This document shows positions 12,080 through 21,640 of a DNA stretch of 64,000 nucleotides, piece after piece; the stretch's first letter is position 1, and every line of letters starts with the position of its first letter. Both the position numbers and the translations under genes were made by a program. Source of the stretch: Sabethes cyaneus (lineage: Eukaryota; Arthropoda; Insecta; Diptera; Culicidae); NCBI RefSeq assembly GCF_943734655.1, contig NC_071353.1:148844043-148908042 (forward strand), in the 5' to 3' direction. A model generated the notes under the pieces. It saw nothing but the letters and a program-made list of their open reading frames with translations. It was not told where the DNA came from and did no database searches.

Positions 12080-12305
12080 TTGCGTTTCGCAAAACGCTAC
12101 GATCAAGAAGTATATGTCGCCGTACGAAACTGATAATGTACAAAACAATCCTTATTAGACCGGTAGTTCTTTATGGACTTGAAGCCCTGACGCCTCCCAC
12201 AGAGGACATATGCGCTCTTGGCGTGTTTGAGCGGAAGGTGCTGCTGCGGACGATATTTGACGGAGTACAAACTGAAAGCGGAGAGTGGCGGCTGCCGGCG
12301 TTTTG
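12080..12305 (+). pseudogene. RTE LINE fragment, C-terminal region
   Basis: Closely matches 19195-19405 of the intact RTE (YKTIxIRPVVLYGLEAxT, FERKVL RTIFxGVQTESGEWR) with small insertions, for example an extra CTG in the run before 'cggacg'. It is cut abruptly at both ends. Confidence 0.85.
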
Positions 12306-15300
12306 TTTTGAGCAGTAAAACTGCTTTTGAAATCCCAGAAATCGATGACGTGCGTTTGAAATTTCAGAATCCTCAAATCCTGATCCCAGAATCGCAATCC
12401 TATGTGCAGATTACAATACACTTTCCACTATTTTTGCAATATGTTCCAGAGAAAATCTAGACTGCTTGCTCGAAACTGCTCGAAATAGTCTTCGTGCAGT
12501 TTACAGTTGTTCGTTCGCTCTATCGAACGTAGCAGGCCGCGCGTAGATTGGCGGCGCATCACTCATCTCTTGAACAGCCGGCCTCACGACACATTTTAAG
12601 TGTCATTTTGTGTCGAACAAAGTGATTACACATCACGGTTGTGACTGTGACTGTGTCACACTAGTAGTACCGACGTATCTATTACGTTGATTACATAAAA
12701 TTTTAATACCCGCCACAAGATTTTCGTACGTACCTACGGAACTGCTGAATGGAGGATGGATTTTCCACAACACTGTTTTTTTTCGGGTGTATTTCCCATC
12801 CGAACGCCAATTGCACCCCGTCCCGGGGTGCATTATTCAGTACGTTGTTTTTTTGCTGATTTTTCCGATGTGTGTAATCGACTGGGGATTTCTCATACCT
12901 ACCCCCGCTCTGCGAACGCATTCCACTGTCCTAATATGTACGTTTTCTTTCCACAATCGAGCGAGCGAGCGAGACGCAGCAGGCCGCGATTCTCGCGATT
13001 CTTTGTCCGTTCACAGAATTGCAATTTGTTGTGCTTGATTCGTCGGAAGATGTTATCTTTTGTTTACTCAACCAACGTGTGTTCTGTCTTTGTTGCGACC
13101 AGCAGCAGTGTCTGCCGTTTGAGTCAGCTTTTTTTGATTGTAAGTTTTTGCTTTCGTGAAATAGATTATTACTCATCATCATCATCATCGCCGAAAGAAA
13201 GGTGTAAGTTATGTAAATTTTAATCGGAAGAATTTTAATAACTGGGTCACACCTCTACTGCCGGTTGACTCCGATTCCGATGAGCTGTCACTGGTCATCA
13301 TAAATTTATCTTACCGTCAATCACAGCTCCGCGAGCTCCGCTCGACTCGCAGCGATGGTTCCGTTCCGTCCTCGGAGCTGCACACTTTTTGAGGCTAATC
13401 GATAATTGTTATAATTAACAGAATGTTTTTGCTTCTTTCTCTTTCCGTTTCGCCGTGTGCTCAGTTTGTCGCTGCGGCTTCGTCGTACGGACAATCGAAT
13501 CGAATCGAATCGAATGGTCTAATTTTTTGCTTCCCTTTGTTATGGTGTTATCTATGTAGGTATGTCCGTCCGTCCGCGATGATTTGGTTCGGTTCGGTCG
13601 CTTGATGCGATAAAGAATAGTCTTTTCCGTTGTGTGCTGAGCAGCACTTCCGGAGCTGAGAGCAAAAAACTGGTAGGAAAATTTCAAAAATGTTTTTTGA
13701 GTTTGAATAAACTGCAAAAAAAAAACAGAAAATTTTCCAATTTTTCCAGAAAACAATTTTCGCTTTGCTTTTATCAAAGCAACCGGCGGCGGCGCCACGC
13801 AGGAGGAAATCGATTCGACGAAAGAGTGACGACAACGACGACGACGACGACGCTTTGTTGTTGCCTTTTCTCTTCACTGAGTTTTCGCTGACTCACACCC
13901 AACCTACTGCGGCGCGTCCTTCTTTTTTGCTTCTTCGCTTTCTTCTTTTTCGATCGCGCGCTGATAGCGCGAAGCAGCCAGCAGCTTCTGTTCGTAATAA
14001 AAATGTGAAAAAAAAAACAATAAAAGGAATGTATCTTCTTCCTACCCGGTCCCGGGTCCCCCGCACCACGGGTGCGGTTACTTCTTCGCACACCATAGAA
14101 AATTGATACACGTTGATCGAAAATTTCATTGTAGGTCAAACGAATACGGAAACCCGCTGAATCCCCAGAAGAAGAAAAAAAGACGATCGACCCTTCCAGC
14201 ACCAGCAGGCGTTGGTAAGCGTAACCGAACGGAAGACTGAACTGTCATTAAGGAGATGGAGCGCCATCCCATATCCCATCGTAGGTAAAGGTATAGGTAG
14301 TAGTAGGCTAGTGCAAAAATGCAAACAGCACGCGTCGTCGTCGTCATCATCTTCCTTCGTTCGTTCGTTCGTTCGTGCGCCGGTGATCCGTCCGCGTCCG
14401 TGTGCACGGACGGGGCGTAATGAATCGATTAGGACCAGACCAGAGCAGACCAGACCGGGCCCGGTCTGGTCTGGAAGTGCTTTTTAAAATCCTCGCATCA
14501 ACGTGCTGCTACCGTATAATTTGATGCCCCATTCTGACTGACTGACGGTCGACGGACGGTGTGGCCTGGACCTTTGGTATTTTTTTTTGCCTTATTTTTT
14601 CTGATTTTTTCCTTCTATTTCGACTTTACCGTGGTGGTATATTTTATTTTCGATTGACTCCGAGCGCACAAGGTGGCAATTAAGGGGTCGCTTAATGCTG
14701 CTGCGCACCGGAGACTACTTATTTGGTGCAGGGCTTACTTACACCTCGCGGACTGGCGTCGTTCTGTTTTTGGCTGTGGTGGAATCGATTTGTGACGCCA
14801 GGCCGCGGTAGCTTTTCGGGTCAGCCAGACGACGGTGCGGTGGCCGTTGTCTGTCATTAGAATTTTAAGGCTCAATGGGAACGGAAATGAGGGGAAAATC
14901 TCTCGCACTGTTAAAGGTCACGATCGATCGACTGGTCGAACTCGAAAGTGGGCTAACTTCCTAACGGGAATCGTTTTTTTTTCTTTTGAAAGGTCATCAA
15001 AAGACAAAGGATAGTTGTCATTCTAACGTGGCTTTAGTTACGTCTTCAGTTACTTTCACGTTATTTTGCACAAGCACATTATCAAACAACCGAATAAATG
15101 AGTCTAATCATCATTAGCTTCGGGGAGAGAGGCTTGCACACAGAAAAAAAAACAAGAAACATGGACATTAGCAGCGAAAACAATTCCATAAACAGTTGAG
15201 TTGAGAAGTTGGGAAAGACCGAGGCCATCACGTCACAACACAAAGTATTGTGACAGACCCGCTCGCTTCGCTGCTGCTGCTGCTGCTATTAGAGAAGCAT

Positions 15301-15880
15301 AGTAGGCCGTGCACTCGCCAAGTTTGAGAGCCACCACACAACACAATACCTACTTGGCTAGGTTAGGTTAGTCATATTAGTAGCAAAACAACAACAACAA
15401 AAAACTGTCAATCCTTCTCCTGCCATCTGCCGCTCTCGGTATTTTTCGTCTGCCTTGAAGCCATCATCAAAATGTGGGTACTTTGGTGGAGCGAGCAGAG
15501 AAGCACACGAAAAAAAAACGTCTATCCAAAACAGCTCCTTTTACGGACTGGAGACGAAGACAGCAGCAATTCCGACGAGACCAAGTGTGGTGAAGGGCGG
15601 CAGTAATTGCGCCTCTACCGTGATGGTACAGTAACCGCTGTTGGTACGTAATTTAAAGTCGTCGCCGAGTGTAATCACGTGACCCGGTCCGGGTCCGGGG
15701 AACCATTCGGTGGTTGGAGGTATGCAAGATGAGAACAAAAAAATAAGTTTCAAATCCGTCACGGTTGTGATTGTCGGAAAATGTGTTTTTTAGTATACCA
15801 CTAAAACTTATTTAACTTATTAGCTTATTAAGTACCCATACAGGTTGTTAAAGTAGGTAACATCTTTTTGCACACGAACA
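12306..15880. other. Single-copy-looking non-coding island
   Basis: No ORF resembles a protein. There are CpG-containing stretches and many short microsatellites: (CATCAT)n near 13171, (GACGAC)n near 13835, (TTCG)n near 14355, (CTG)n near 15275. Homopolymers are frequent, and a 28 bp perfect palindrome lies at 14446-14473. A consensus-like splice donor (GTGTAAGT) occurs on the plus strand near 13202 but no matching exon could be built. It could be an intron or regulatory DNA of a neighbouring gene outside the window. Confidence 0.4.
14446..14473. repeat. 28 bp perfect GC-rich palindrome
   Basis: Fourteen bases pair perfectly on either side of the GGGCCC centre (arm CAGACCAGACCGGG). The left side is preceded by a further 'gaccagaccagag' repeat. 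It could form a cruciform or bind a dimeric factor; no function can be assigned. Confidence 0.6.
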
Positions 15881-16084
15881 TAATTTGTCACAATTTGCCG
15901 TAGAAACAAGAACACACGTTATGGCAGAACGTTATAATCATAGGTGAAAACAAGTTTAAAACAGTCAAGCAACTACGCTCGATGGTTAGTTCGTAATGCC
16001 CTCTCCAGTCCGGAGCGAAGAAGTTGTACATCAGTTGAGGCACTTGGTCTGAGCGGCAGATAATTACCCAGAAGGAGGCACTGA

Positions 16085-16275
16085 AGAAACATTCTACCGG
16101 CAAAATGCGACATCGTGGTCATAATGGATGACGTGACCTACTTGGCGGCGCAGGACGACAACGATTCATTGGCTGGGAACCGGGTGCTTTACGTCCCCCA
16201 TCAAGGAGGTAAGCGATCATCCACCAGCTGCGACCGTAGGTGTCCTCGGAGAAGTTCCTTAAAAAAGTATTCTAC
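16085..16275 (+). pseudogene. Tc1/mariner-type transposase scrap (first catalytic Asp block)
   Basis: The frame reads CDIVVIMDDVTYLAAQDDND...NRVLYVPHQG. It resembles the MDDETYL...GTSYFTSP block of the ITmD37E-type pseudogene at 28225-28310, which surrounds the first catalytic aspartate. Nothing before or after it is recognisable, so this is a small remnant. Confidence 0.45.
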
Positions 16276-16446
16276 ATCTGTTGATATTTTCATACAATTA
16301 GATATTAAGGGGATAACACATTAACTTTTATAGGAACTAGATAGCATGTTCATGTGTTCGGCAAAGTTGTAGATCTTGGAATTTCATTAAACTTTGCTGA
16401 AGATGCTAAGTATCTGCATCATATGGTTTGCGAGATATAATTGTAC

Positions 16447-19400
16447 GGTTGGTAAACGGCTAGATAATGCGGAATATAGACCCCATAGTGGTCGTTAGCC
16501 TCTTATCCAGCAACTCCGATCCCGACCTCCTCGTGGTACCAGCCGGAATACGAGCAACCTTAGCGGAGATCGGGTAACCAACCCCGGTGGAAACTAAGGT
16601 CGTATACTAACCGGGAAGGAGGTATAGTGCGTCTCGGCACTATGAGATGGCAGCCCCATCGCGAGACTCGGTAGTGTTGCCCCAGTACGGCTACACACCT
16701 AAACTAAACTTAAACTAACAACATTCAAGCATATTCGGAGCGGAATATTCGGCATCGACCTAGGCGACGAAATAAGGACGACGAATGGAGACTCGGGACT
16801 TGGAACTGCAGATCGCTAAATTTCGCAGGTTGCGAGCGGGTGCTGATTGAACAGCTGGAACCCCGCAAACTCGGCATCGTAGCTCTGCATGAAATCTGTC
16901 GCAAAGGAGAGAAGGTATGGAAGATCCGTGGCGGAAAGGCCCAGTTTTACCAGAGCGGTGGCGCTACCAACGAACTGGGAACGGGCTTTGTAGTGCTGGG
17001 CGGAATGCAGGATCGCGTGATAGATTGGAAGGCGATCAACGAGAGAATGTGTGTATTGAGGATAAAGGGCCGTTTCTTCAATTATAGCATCATTAACGTG
17101 CACTGCCCGCACGAAGGTAGACCCGACGATGAGAAAGAAGCGTTCTACGCGAGGCTGGAGGCTACGTACGACAGCTGCTCGTCACGGGACATCAAGATCG
17201 TCATCGGGGATATGAACGCCCAGGTCGGTAGGGAAGAAATGTATAGACCGGTGGTAGGACCCCATAGCCTGCACACCGACACAAACGATAACGGCCAACG
17301 ATGTATAAACTTCGCAGCTTCCCGAGGCCTGGTGATCCGAAGTACCTTTTTCCCGCGCAAGGATATCCACAAAGCCACCTGGAGATCACCTGACCAACGT
17401 ACAATGAACCAAATTGACCACGTTCTCATAGAGGGCCGGTTCTTCTCTAACATCACGAACGTACGCTCCCGTCGGGGTGCGGATATTGATTCTGACCATT
17501 ACCTAGTAGCAGTACATGTGCGCTCAAAGCTGTCCACCGGATACCGGACACGTCAAAGCCGCCCTCCTCGGCTGAACATCAGGCAGCTAGATAACCCACA
17601 AGCTGCCGAGAACTACGCGCGAGTACTGAATGAGGCACTGCCTTCTTCCGAGGAGTTAGGTGCTTCAAACCTCGAAGACGGTTGGGGCAGAATACGCTCG
17701 GCCATCGGAGAGGCCGCTACCGCGGCACTAGGTATTGGGCCTCGGAGTACACAAAATGATTGGTTTGATGGGGAATGCCAACAAGCGGTGGATGAGAAAA
17801 AAAATGCTTGGAAAAATTATCTAAGTATTGCCACTAGAGAGAACCTGGCCAAGTACCGACGAGCTAGGAACCAGTTGACCACGATCCTGAGGAGGAAAAA
17901 GCGCCAAAAGGAGGACAGAGATCGTGAGGAATTAGAACAACTATTCCGAGCTAATGACACGCGCAAGTTTTATGAGAAGGTGAACCAAACTCGGAAGGGC
18001 TACACACCGAAACCTGACATGTGTAGGGACGAGGGAGGGAATCTAATTACAAACGAGCGCGAGGTGGTCGACAGGTGGAAGCAGTTCTTCGATGAACACC
18101 TCAATGGCGAAGTCGCAGAAGGAGGCGGAACGGAAATTAACCTAGGAGCGCCCATGGAAGATAGTGATGTCCTAGCACCTGATCTCCAAGAAGTCAAACG
18201 AGAAATCAGGCTGCTGAAGACCAATAAAGCCGCTGGGAAGGACCGCCTACCGGCAGAGCTTTATAAACATGGCGGGGAAACGCTAGCAAAGGCTCTACAC
18301 TGGGTTATTTGGAGGATTTGGGAGGAGGAAAAGCTACCGGAGGAATGGATGGAAGGAGTGGTTTGTCCCATCTACAAAAAGGGTGATCGGCTAGACTGCT
18401 GCAACTATCGTGGTATTACGCTGGTAAACGCCGCCTACAAGGTACTCTCCCAGATCCTGTTACGCCGGCTGTCACCGATAGCACAAGGTTTCGTAGGGAA
18501 TTATCAGGCGGGTTTCATGGGGGCTCGCGCAACTACGGACCAAATGTTTACTATCCGACAGATCTTGCAGAAATGTCGGGAGTACAACGTGCCCACGCAT
18601 CACATCTTTATCGATTTCAAAGCAGCATACGATACAGTCGATCGAGACAAGCTATGGCAGATAATGCACGAATACGGTTTTCCGGACAAACTGACGCGAC
18701 TGATCAGAGCTACATTGGATCGAGTGATGTGTTTCGTACGCATCTCTGGGACACTCTCGAGTCCCTTCGAGACGCGACGAGGGTTGAGACAAGGTGACGG
18801 TCTATCCTGCATGCTGTTCAACATCGCTCTTGAGGGGGTGATCCGACGAGCGGGCATTGAAACGAGAGGCACGATTTTTACCAAGAGTAGCCAACTTCTA
18901 GGCTTTGCAGATGACTTCGATATCATTGCCAGGAACTTTGCGACGGCGGAGGCAATCTACGCCAGACTGAAAGCGGAGTCTAGGAGAATTGGGCTAAAAA
19001 TAAATGCGTCGAAGACCAAATACATGAAAGGAAGAGGCTCAAAGGAAACAAATGCGCGCCTCCCACGGACGGTAACCGTTGACGGCGACGAACTAGAAGT
19101 GGTAGAAGAGTTCGTGTATTTGGGATCGCTGGTGACCGCGGACAACAACACTAGTAAGGAGATCCAGCGGCGCATCCAAGCGGGAAATCGGGCCTACTTT
19201 GCCCTTCGCAAAACGCTGCGATCAGGAAGCATACGCCGCCGCACGAAGCTAACAATGTACAAAACCATTATTAGACCGGTAGTTCTTTATGGACTTGAAG
19301 CCGTGACGCTGCTTACGGAGGACATACGCGCCCTTGCCGTGTTTGAGCGGAAAGTGCTGCGGACGATATTTGGCGGAGTACAAACTGAAAGCGGAGAGTG

Positions 19401-19731
19401 GCGGACGCGTATGAATCACGAGCTACAGGCACTGCTTGGGGAGACTCCCATCGTACATCTAGCGAAAGTTAGCAGGCTACGGTGGGCCGGACACGTCGTA
19501 AGGATGCCGGACGACAGTGCGACGAAAATGGTCCTCTTCAACAACCCCACCGGCACCAGGAACAGGGGGGCCCAACGTGCACGATGGCTCGACCAGGTCG
19601 AAAGCGATTTGCGACTTCTGAGACGACTAGGAAATTGGCGACGAGTGGCCCAAGACCGAGTTGAATGGAGACGAGTGCTTGAAACAGCACGAGCCACCCC
19701 GGCTCTATGCTGCTGAAGAAGAAGAAGAAGA
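16447..19731 (+). mobile_element. Full-length RTE-clade non-LTR retrotransposon
   Basis: A 3285 bp element bounded by an 8 bp direct repeat AATTGTAC at 16439-16446 and 19732-19739, read as the target-site duplication. It has a roughly 270 bp 5' leader, one long endonuclease-RT frame, almost no 3' UTR, and a (GAA)n tail (19715-19731). Compact size, apurinic-endonuclease plus RT in one frame, and a microsatellite-like 3' tail fit the RTE clade. At least seven other fragments of RTE type lie in this window (1.4, 2.7, 6.8, 12.1, 38.9, 47.5, 56.9 and 60.9 kb). Flanking DNA is AT-rich and non-coding. Confidence 0.9.
16714..19716 (+). CDS. RTE endonuclease-reverse transcriptase, intact frame without ATG start
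   Basis: The polyprotein of the RTE element nicks target DNA and reverse-transcribes its RNA at the nick. The frame is open from 16714 (stop at 16711-16713) to TGA at 19716, about 1000 codons. The endonuclease begins with RLGTWNCRSLN (from about 16787). Its catalytic Glu lies in ALHEI (near 16890), GDMNAQVG is near 17205 and SDHYLV near 17490. RT motif A is IDFKAAYDTVDR (about 18610), motif B RRGLRQGDGLSCMLFN (about 18776), and motif C GFADD (18901-18915). The C-terminal block RLRWAGHVVRMPDDS...RGAQRARWLDQVE is typical of insect RTE. No internal stop or frameshift is seen. The oddity is that no in-frame ATG precedes the endonuclease; the first in-frame Met lies well inside the domain. A GTG at 16840 would cut off the conserved TWNCRSLN. 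Initiation may be non-AUG, or the ATG may have been lost. Confidence 0.9.
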   Translation, partial: TNNIQAYSERNIRHRPRRRNKDDEWRLGTWNCRSLNFAGCERVLIEQLEPRKLGIVALHEICRKGEKVWKIRGGKAQFYQSGGATNELGTGFVVLGGMQDRVIDWKAINERMCVLRIKGRFFNYSIINVHCPHEGRPDDEKEAFYARLEATYDSCSSRDIKIVIGDMNAQVGREEMYRPVVGPHSLHTDTNDNGQRCINFAASRGLVIRSTFFPRKDIHKATWRSPDQRTMNQIDHVLIEGRFFSNITNVRSRRGADIDSDHYLVAVHVRSKLSTGYRTRQSRPPRLNIRQLDNPQAAENYARVLNEALPSSEELGASNLEDGWGRIRSAIGEAATAALGIGPRSTQNDWFDGECQQAVDEKKNAWKNYLSIATRENLAKYRRARNQLTTILRRKKRQKEDRDREELEQLFRANDTRKFYEKVNQTRKGYTPKPDMCRDEGGNLITNEREVVDRWKQFFDEHLNGEVAEGGGTEINLGAPMEDSDVLAPDLQEVKREIRLLKTNKAAGKDRLPAELYKHGGETLAKALHWVIWRIWEEEKLPEEWMEGVVCPIYKKGDRLDCCNYRGITLVNAAYKVLSQILLRRLSPIAQGFVGNYQAGFMGARATTDQMFTIRQILQKCREYNVPTHHIFIDFKAAYDTVDRDKLWQIMHEYGFPDKLTRLIRATLDRVMCFVRISGTLSSPFETRRGLRQGDGLSCMLFNIALEGVIRRAGIETRGTIFTKSSQLLGFADDFDIIARNFATAEAIYARLKAESRRIGLKINASKTKYMKGRGSKETNARLPRTVTVDGDELEVVEEFVYLGSLVTADNNTSKEIQRRIQAGNRAYFALRKTLRSGSIRRRTKLTMYKTIIRPVVLYGLEAVTLLTEDIRALAVFERKVLRTIFGGVQTESGEWRTRMNHELQALLGETPIVHLAKVSRLRWAGHVVRMPDDSATKMVLFNNPTGTRNRGAQRARWLDQVESDLRLLRRLGNWRRVAQDRVEWRRVLETARATPALCC

Positions 19732-19739
19732 AATTGTAC

Positions 19740-20459
19740 CACGTTTCATCATAGTCATAATCTTTGAATTATGAGATGAATTATGAAGAGCGCCTGCTAA
19801 ATCAAGGGAGGCAATTAGTGAAATTTCTTCCGCTCCTAAAGACCTTTCTAGTTTTCTTACAACCGTATGTAGTACAGTTGATGAAAATTTGCTTTCTTGA
19901 TGTGCATCTTGATATTTGTTCAAAGGGTTTCGGGCAAAATGTGTTGACGTTATATGCTCATCCACAGCTTATGCTCATCAGTAGCTTTTTACATCGTTTC
20001 CAGCAAAACAGGCGATTTTGGGTTGGTGTTCGGGAGGGATAGTAAAACGCGGCAGCTCAGTTTGGCGCAGGATCGATAACTGACCCTCGCCCCTAGAGTA
20101 ACTAAGTCGCTAAACTGGATTTTTACGCTGCAATGGGATTTGCATGGGAGTTGGATTTGAATTAAAGTTGGATATGATTTAGTTTGCACTTGACTTGGAT
20201 TTGGATTGAACTTCTACTGGATTTAGACGCAGAATTTGAATTTGTTCTGGATTTTGACTCAGAATTTGCATTCTGGAATCAAAATCAAATTCAAACGCTG
20301 GCTTTTGATTCAATTTTCAGTGTCCTCTATATTCTCTATTTCCTACTACCATGCAAAAGAAAATTTAATTTATTTTGAAGAAACATGATTTTTGAACAGC
20401 TTCACAGTGTCGAAACTGTGGCATTATTTATATTCTTTAATTCAACTACTATGTTTTAT
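19740..20459. other. Spacer with short minisatellite-like stretch
   Basis: 20110-20330 uses 'ggatttgaattaaagttgga'-like words, the reverse complement of the vocabulary of the 7240-9485 array, so it is a small related patch. The rest is AT-rich without a credible exon. Confidence 0.45.
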
Positions 20460-20469
20460 TGATAAATAC

Positions 20470-20530
20470 GTATTTCACGTCTCGACGTGAGACCTTCATC
20501 AGTATCTAACTAACTTAGACTGTGTGTGGA
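20470..20530 (-). ncRNA. Hammerhead-ribozyme-like motif of a Penelope-like element, partial
   Basis: On the minus strand the core CTGATGA (20496-20502) is followed by a stem II (GTCTC paired with GAGAC) and the invariant GAAA (73-76 of the same line, 20473-20476), then TACGTATTT. A short stem I (TCTAA/TTAGA) precedes the core. The 5' strand of stem III is not found, so the fold is incomplete. Hammerhead motifs are known in the terminal repeats of Penelope-like elements, and a Penelope coding remnant lies immediately upstream. Confidence 0.6.
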
Positions 20531-20639
20531 ATAGCAGCTTACAGTCCCCTATTTAAACCGAATAGGGATTGTGGGCAATCCAGTGGGTACGCAAAAAGCC
20601 GGTAGTAGCAATATCCCAAAAAACACATTTTAATTACCT

Positions 20640-21147
20640 ACTAGGTAAAAAAGCGGTAAAATGTTACTACCAGTTTGATTATTTAGAAGATTGGATGGAT
20701 TTTCTTTAAAAATTTCAAGATATTCGGCAACATCCAGTTTCCAAATATTATTGACAGGGCGAAGAAGGTTAATGTTTTCAGAAGTAATGGGAAAAAATGT
20801 GCTCGGCTACTTTGGATTTGGAGTGGTAAAATTGGCTCTCCTGTAGTTCTTTCCTAGCTTTTGTTACTTCTAAAACATGCTCCTCGGATCGGATTCCAAA
20901 ATTTCTTTTTTTTTGCCCGATATAAATCTTATCACAGTGACCAACCACATGCACTTTTGTAGACTCCTGCTTTGTTCAATTTATCGATAGGATCTTTTGT
21001 GGATCCTAATCGTGTTTGGAGCTGGTTATTTCCACTAGTGAGGGCGATATCCATTCCATACTTTTTAAGTTTAGTATGAAGCTGATCATACACGCTCAAA
21101 TCAACATTAGATAATAAATAATCTTCGGAACCTAAAATACACAACAT
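20640..21147 (-). pseudogene. Penelope-like element remnant, GIY-YIG endonuclease end
   Basis: The minus-strand frame reads LGSTKDPIDKLNKAGVYKSACG. After a one-base shift it continues as CDKIYIGQKKRNFGIRSEEH followed by VLEVTKARKEL. GVY...IYIG is the GIY-YIG signature that sits C-terminal to the RT in Penelope-like retroelements. The RT itself is missing, and frameshifts and stops follow. A hammerhead-like motif lies downstream (20470-20530), where the element's terminal repeat would be. Confidence 0.75.
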
Positions 21148-21299
21148 GTTAACAATATTATATAATTATGTAATTAGTTTACCAAATCTTACAATCAAGC
21201 TACAAGTTGTCAGACTGTCTCATTTACTGAGGGAAAATATTTTTGAGAATACTAGTGAAAGCTTCCTGTCATCTACGTTTTGAACTCAACATTATTTAT

Positions 21300-21640
21300 A
21301 GTAACACGAGTCATTATTTCATGTAAGGAAACACTCGTGCGGCGGAAGAATCGATTCGGTAGCGGAGGGAGACAGAGAAATTTCTGCATAATTCGAGAAC
21401 TAATCAAGCAAATGGAATCAAATTTGGCATGTGAGGGTTTTTTTTGGAAGCAGGATTTTTTTCCTATGGTGGTTCGAGAACGAGACCCTTCGTCCCTTTG
21501 GACGAAGAAGGGCTCTCCCGCAAATGAAACATAAATTTCCACATAGGACTCGAGAACTAATCAAGCAAATGGAACCAAATTTGGTATTTGAGGGTTTTTA
21601 GAAACAGGATTTTGGTTTTGAATTAGACTAGAATTATCCA
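21300..21640 (+). repeat. Helitron-related repeat fragment
   Basis: Contains two copies of 'aactaatcaagcaaatggaa...aaatttgg', the phrase also present in the Helitron-like element at 41685-42564. The ends of that element are absent, so this is an internal fragment. Confidence 0.5.

Noticed and set aside
12756..14202. Overlapping open frames of 100-155 codons on both strands
   Set aside because: Low-complexity residues (Ser, Lys, Arg runs from microsatellites), no domain, and mutually overlapping; not supported as genes.
18573..18797. Short frames overlapping the RTE reverse transcriptase in other phases
   Set aside because: Shadows of the real RTE frame.
20040..20110. tRNA-like stretch 'agctcagtttggcgcaggat'
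   Set aside because: No cloverleaf could be drawn and no B box follows at the proper distance.
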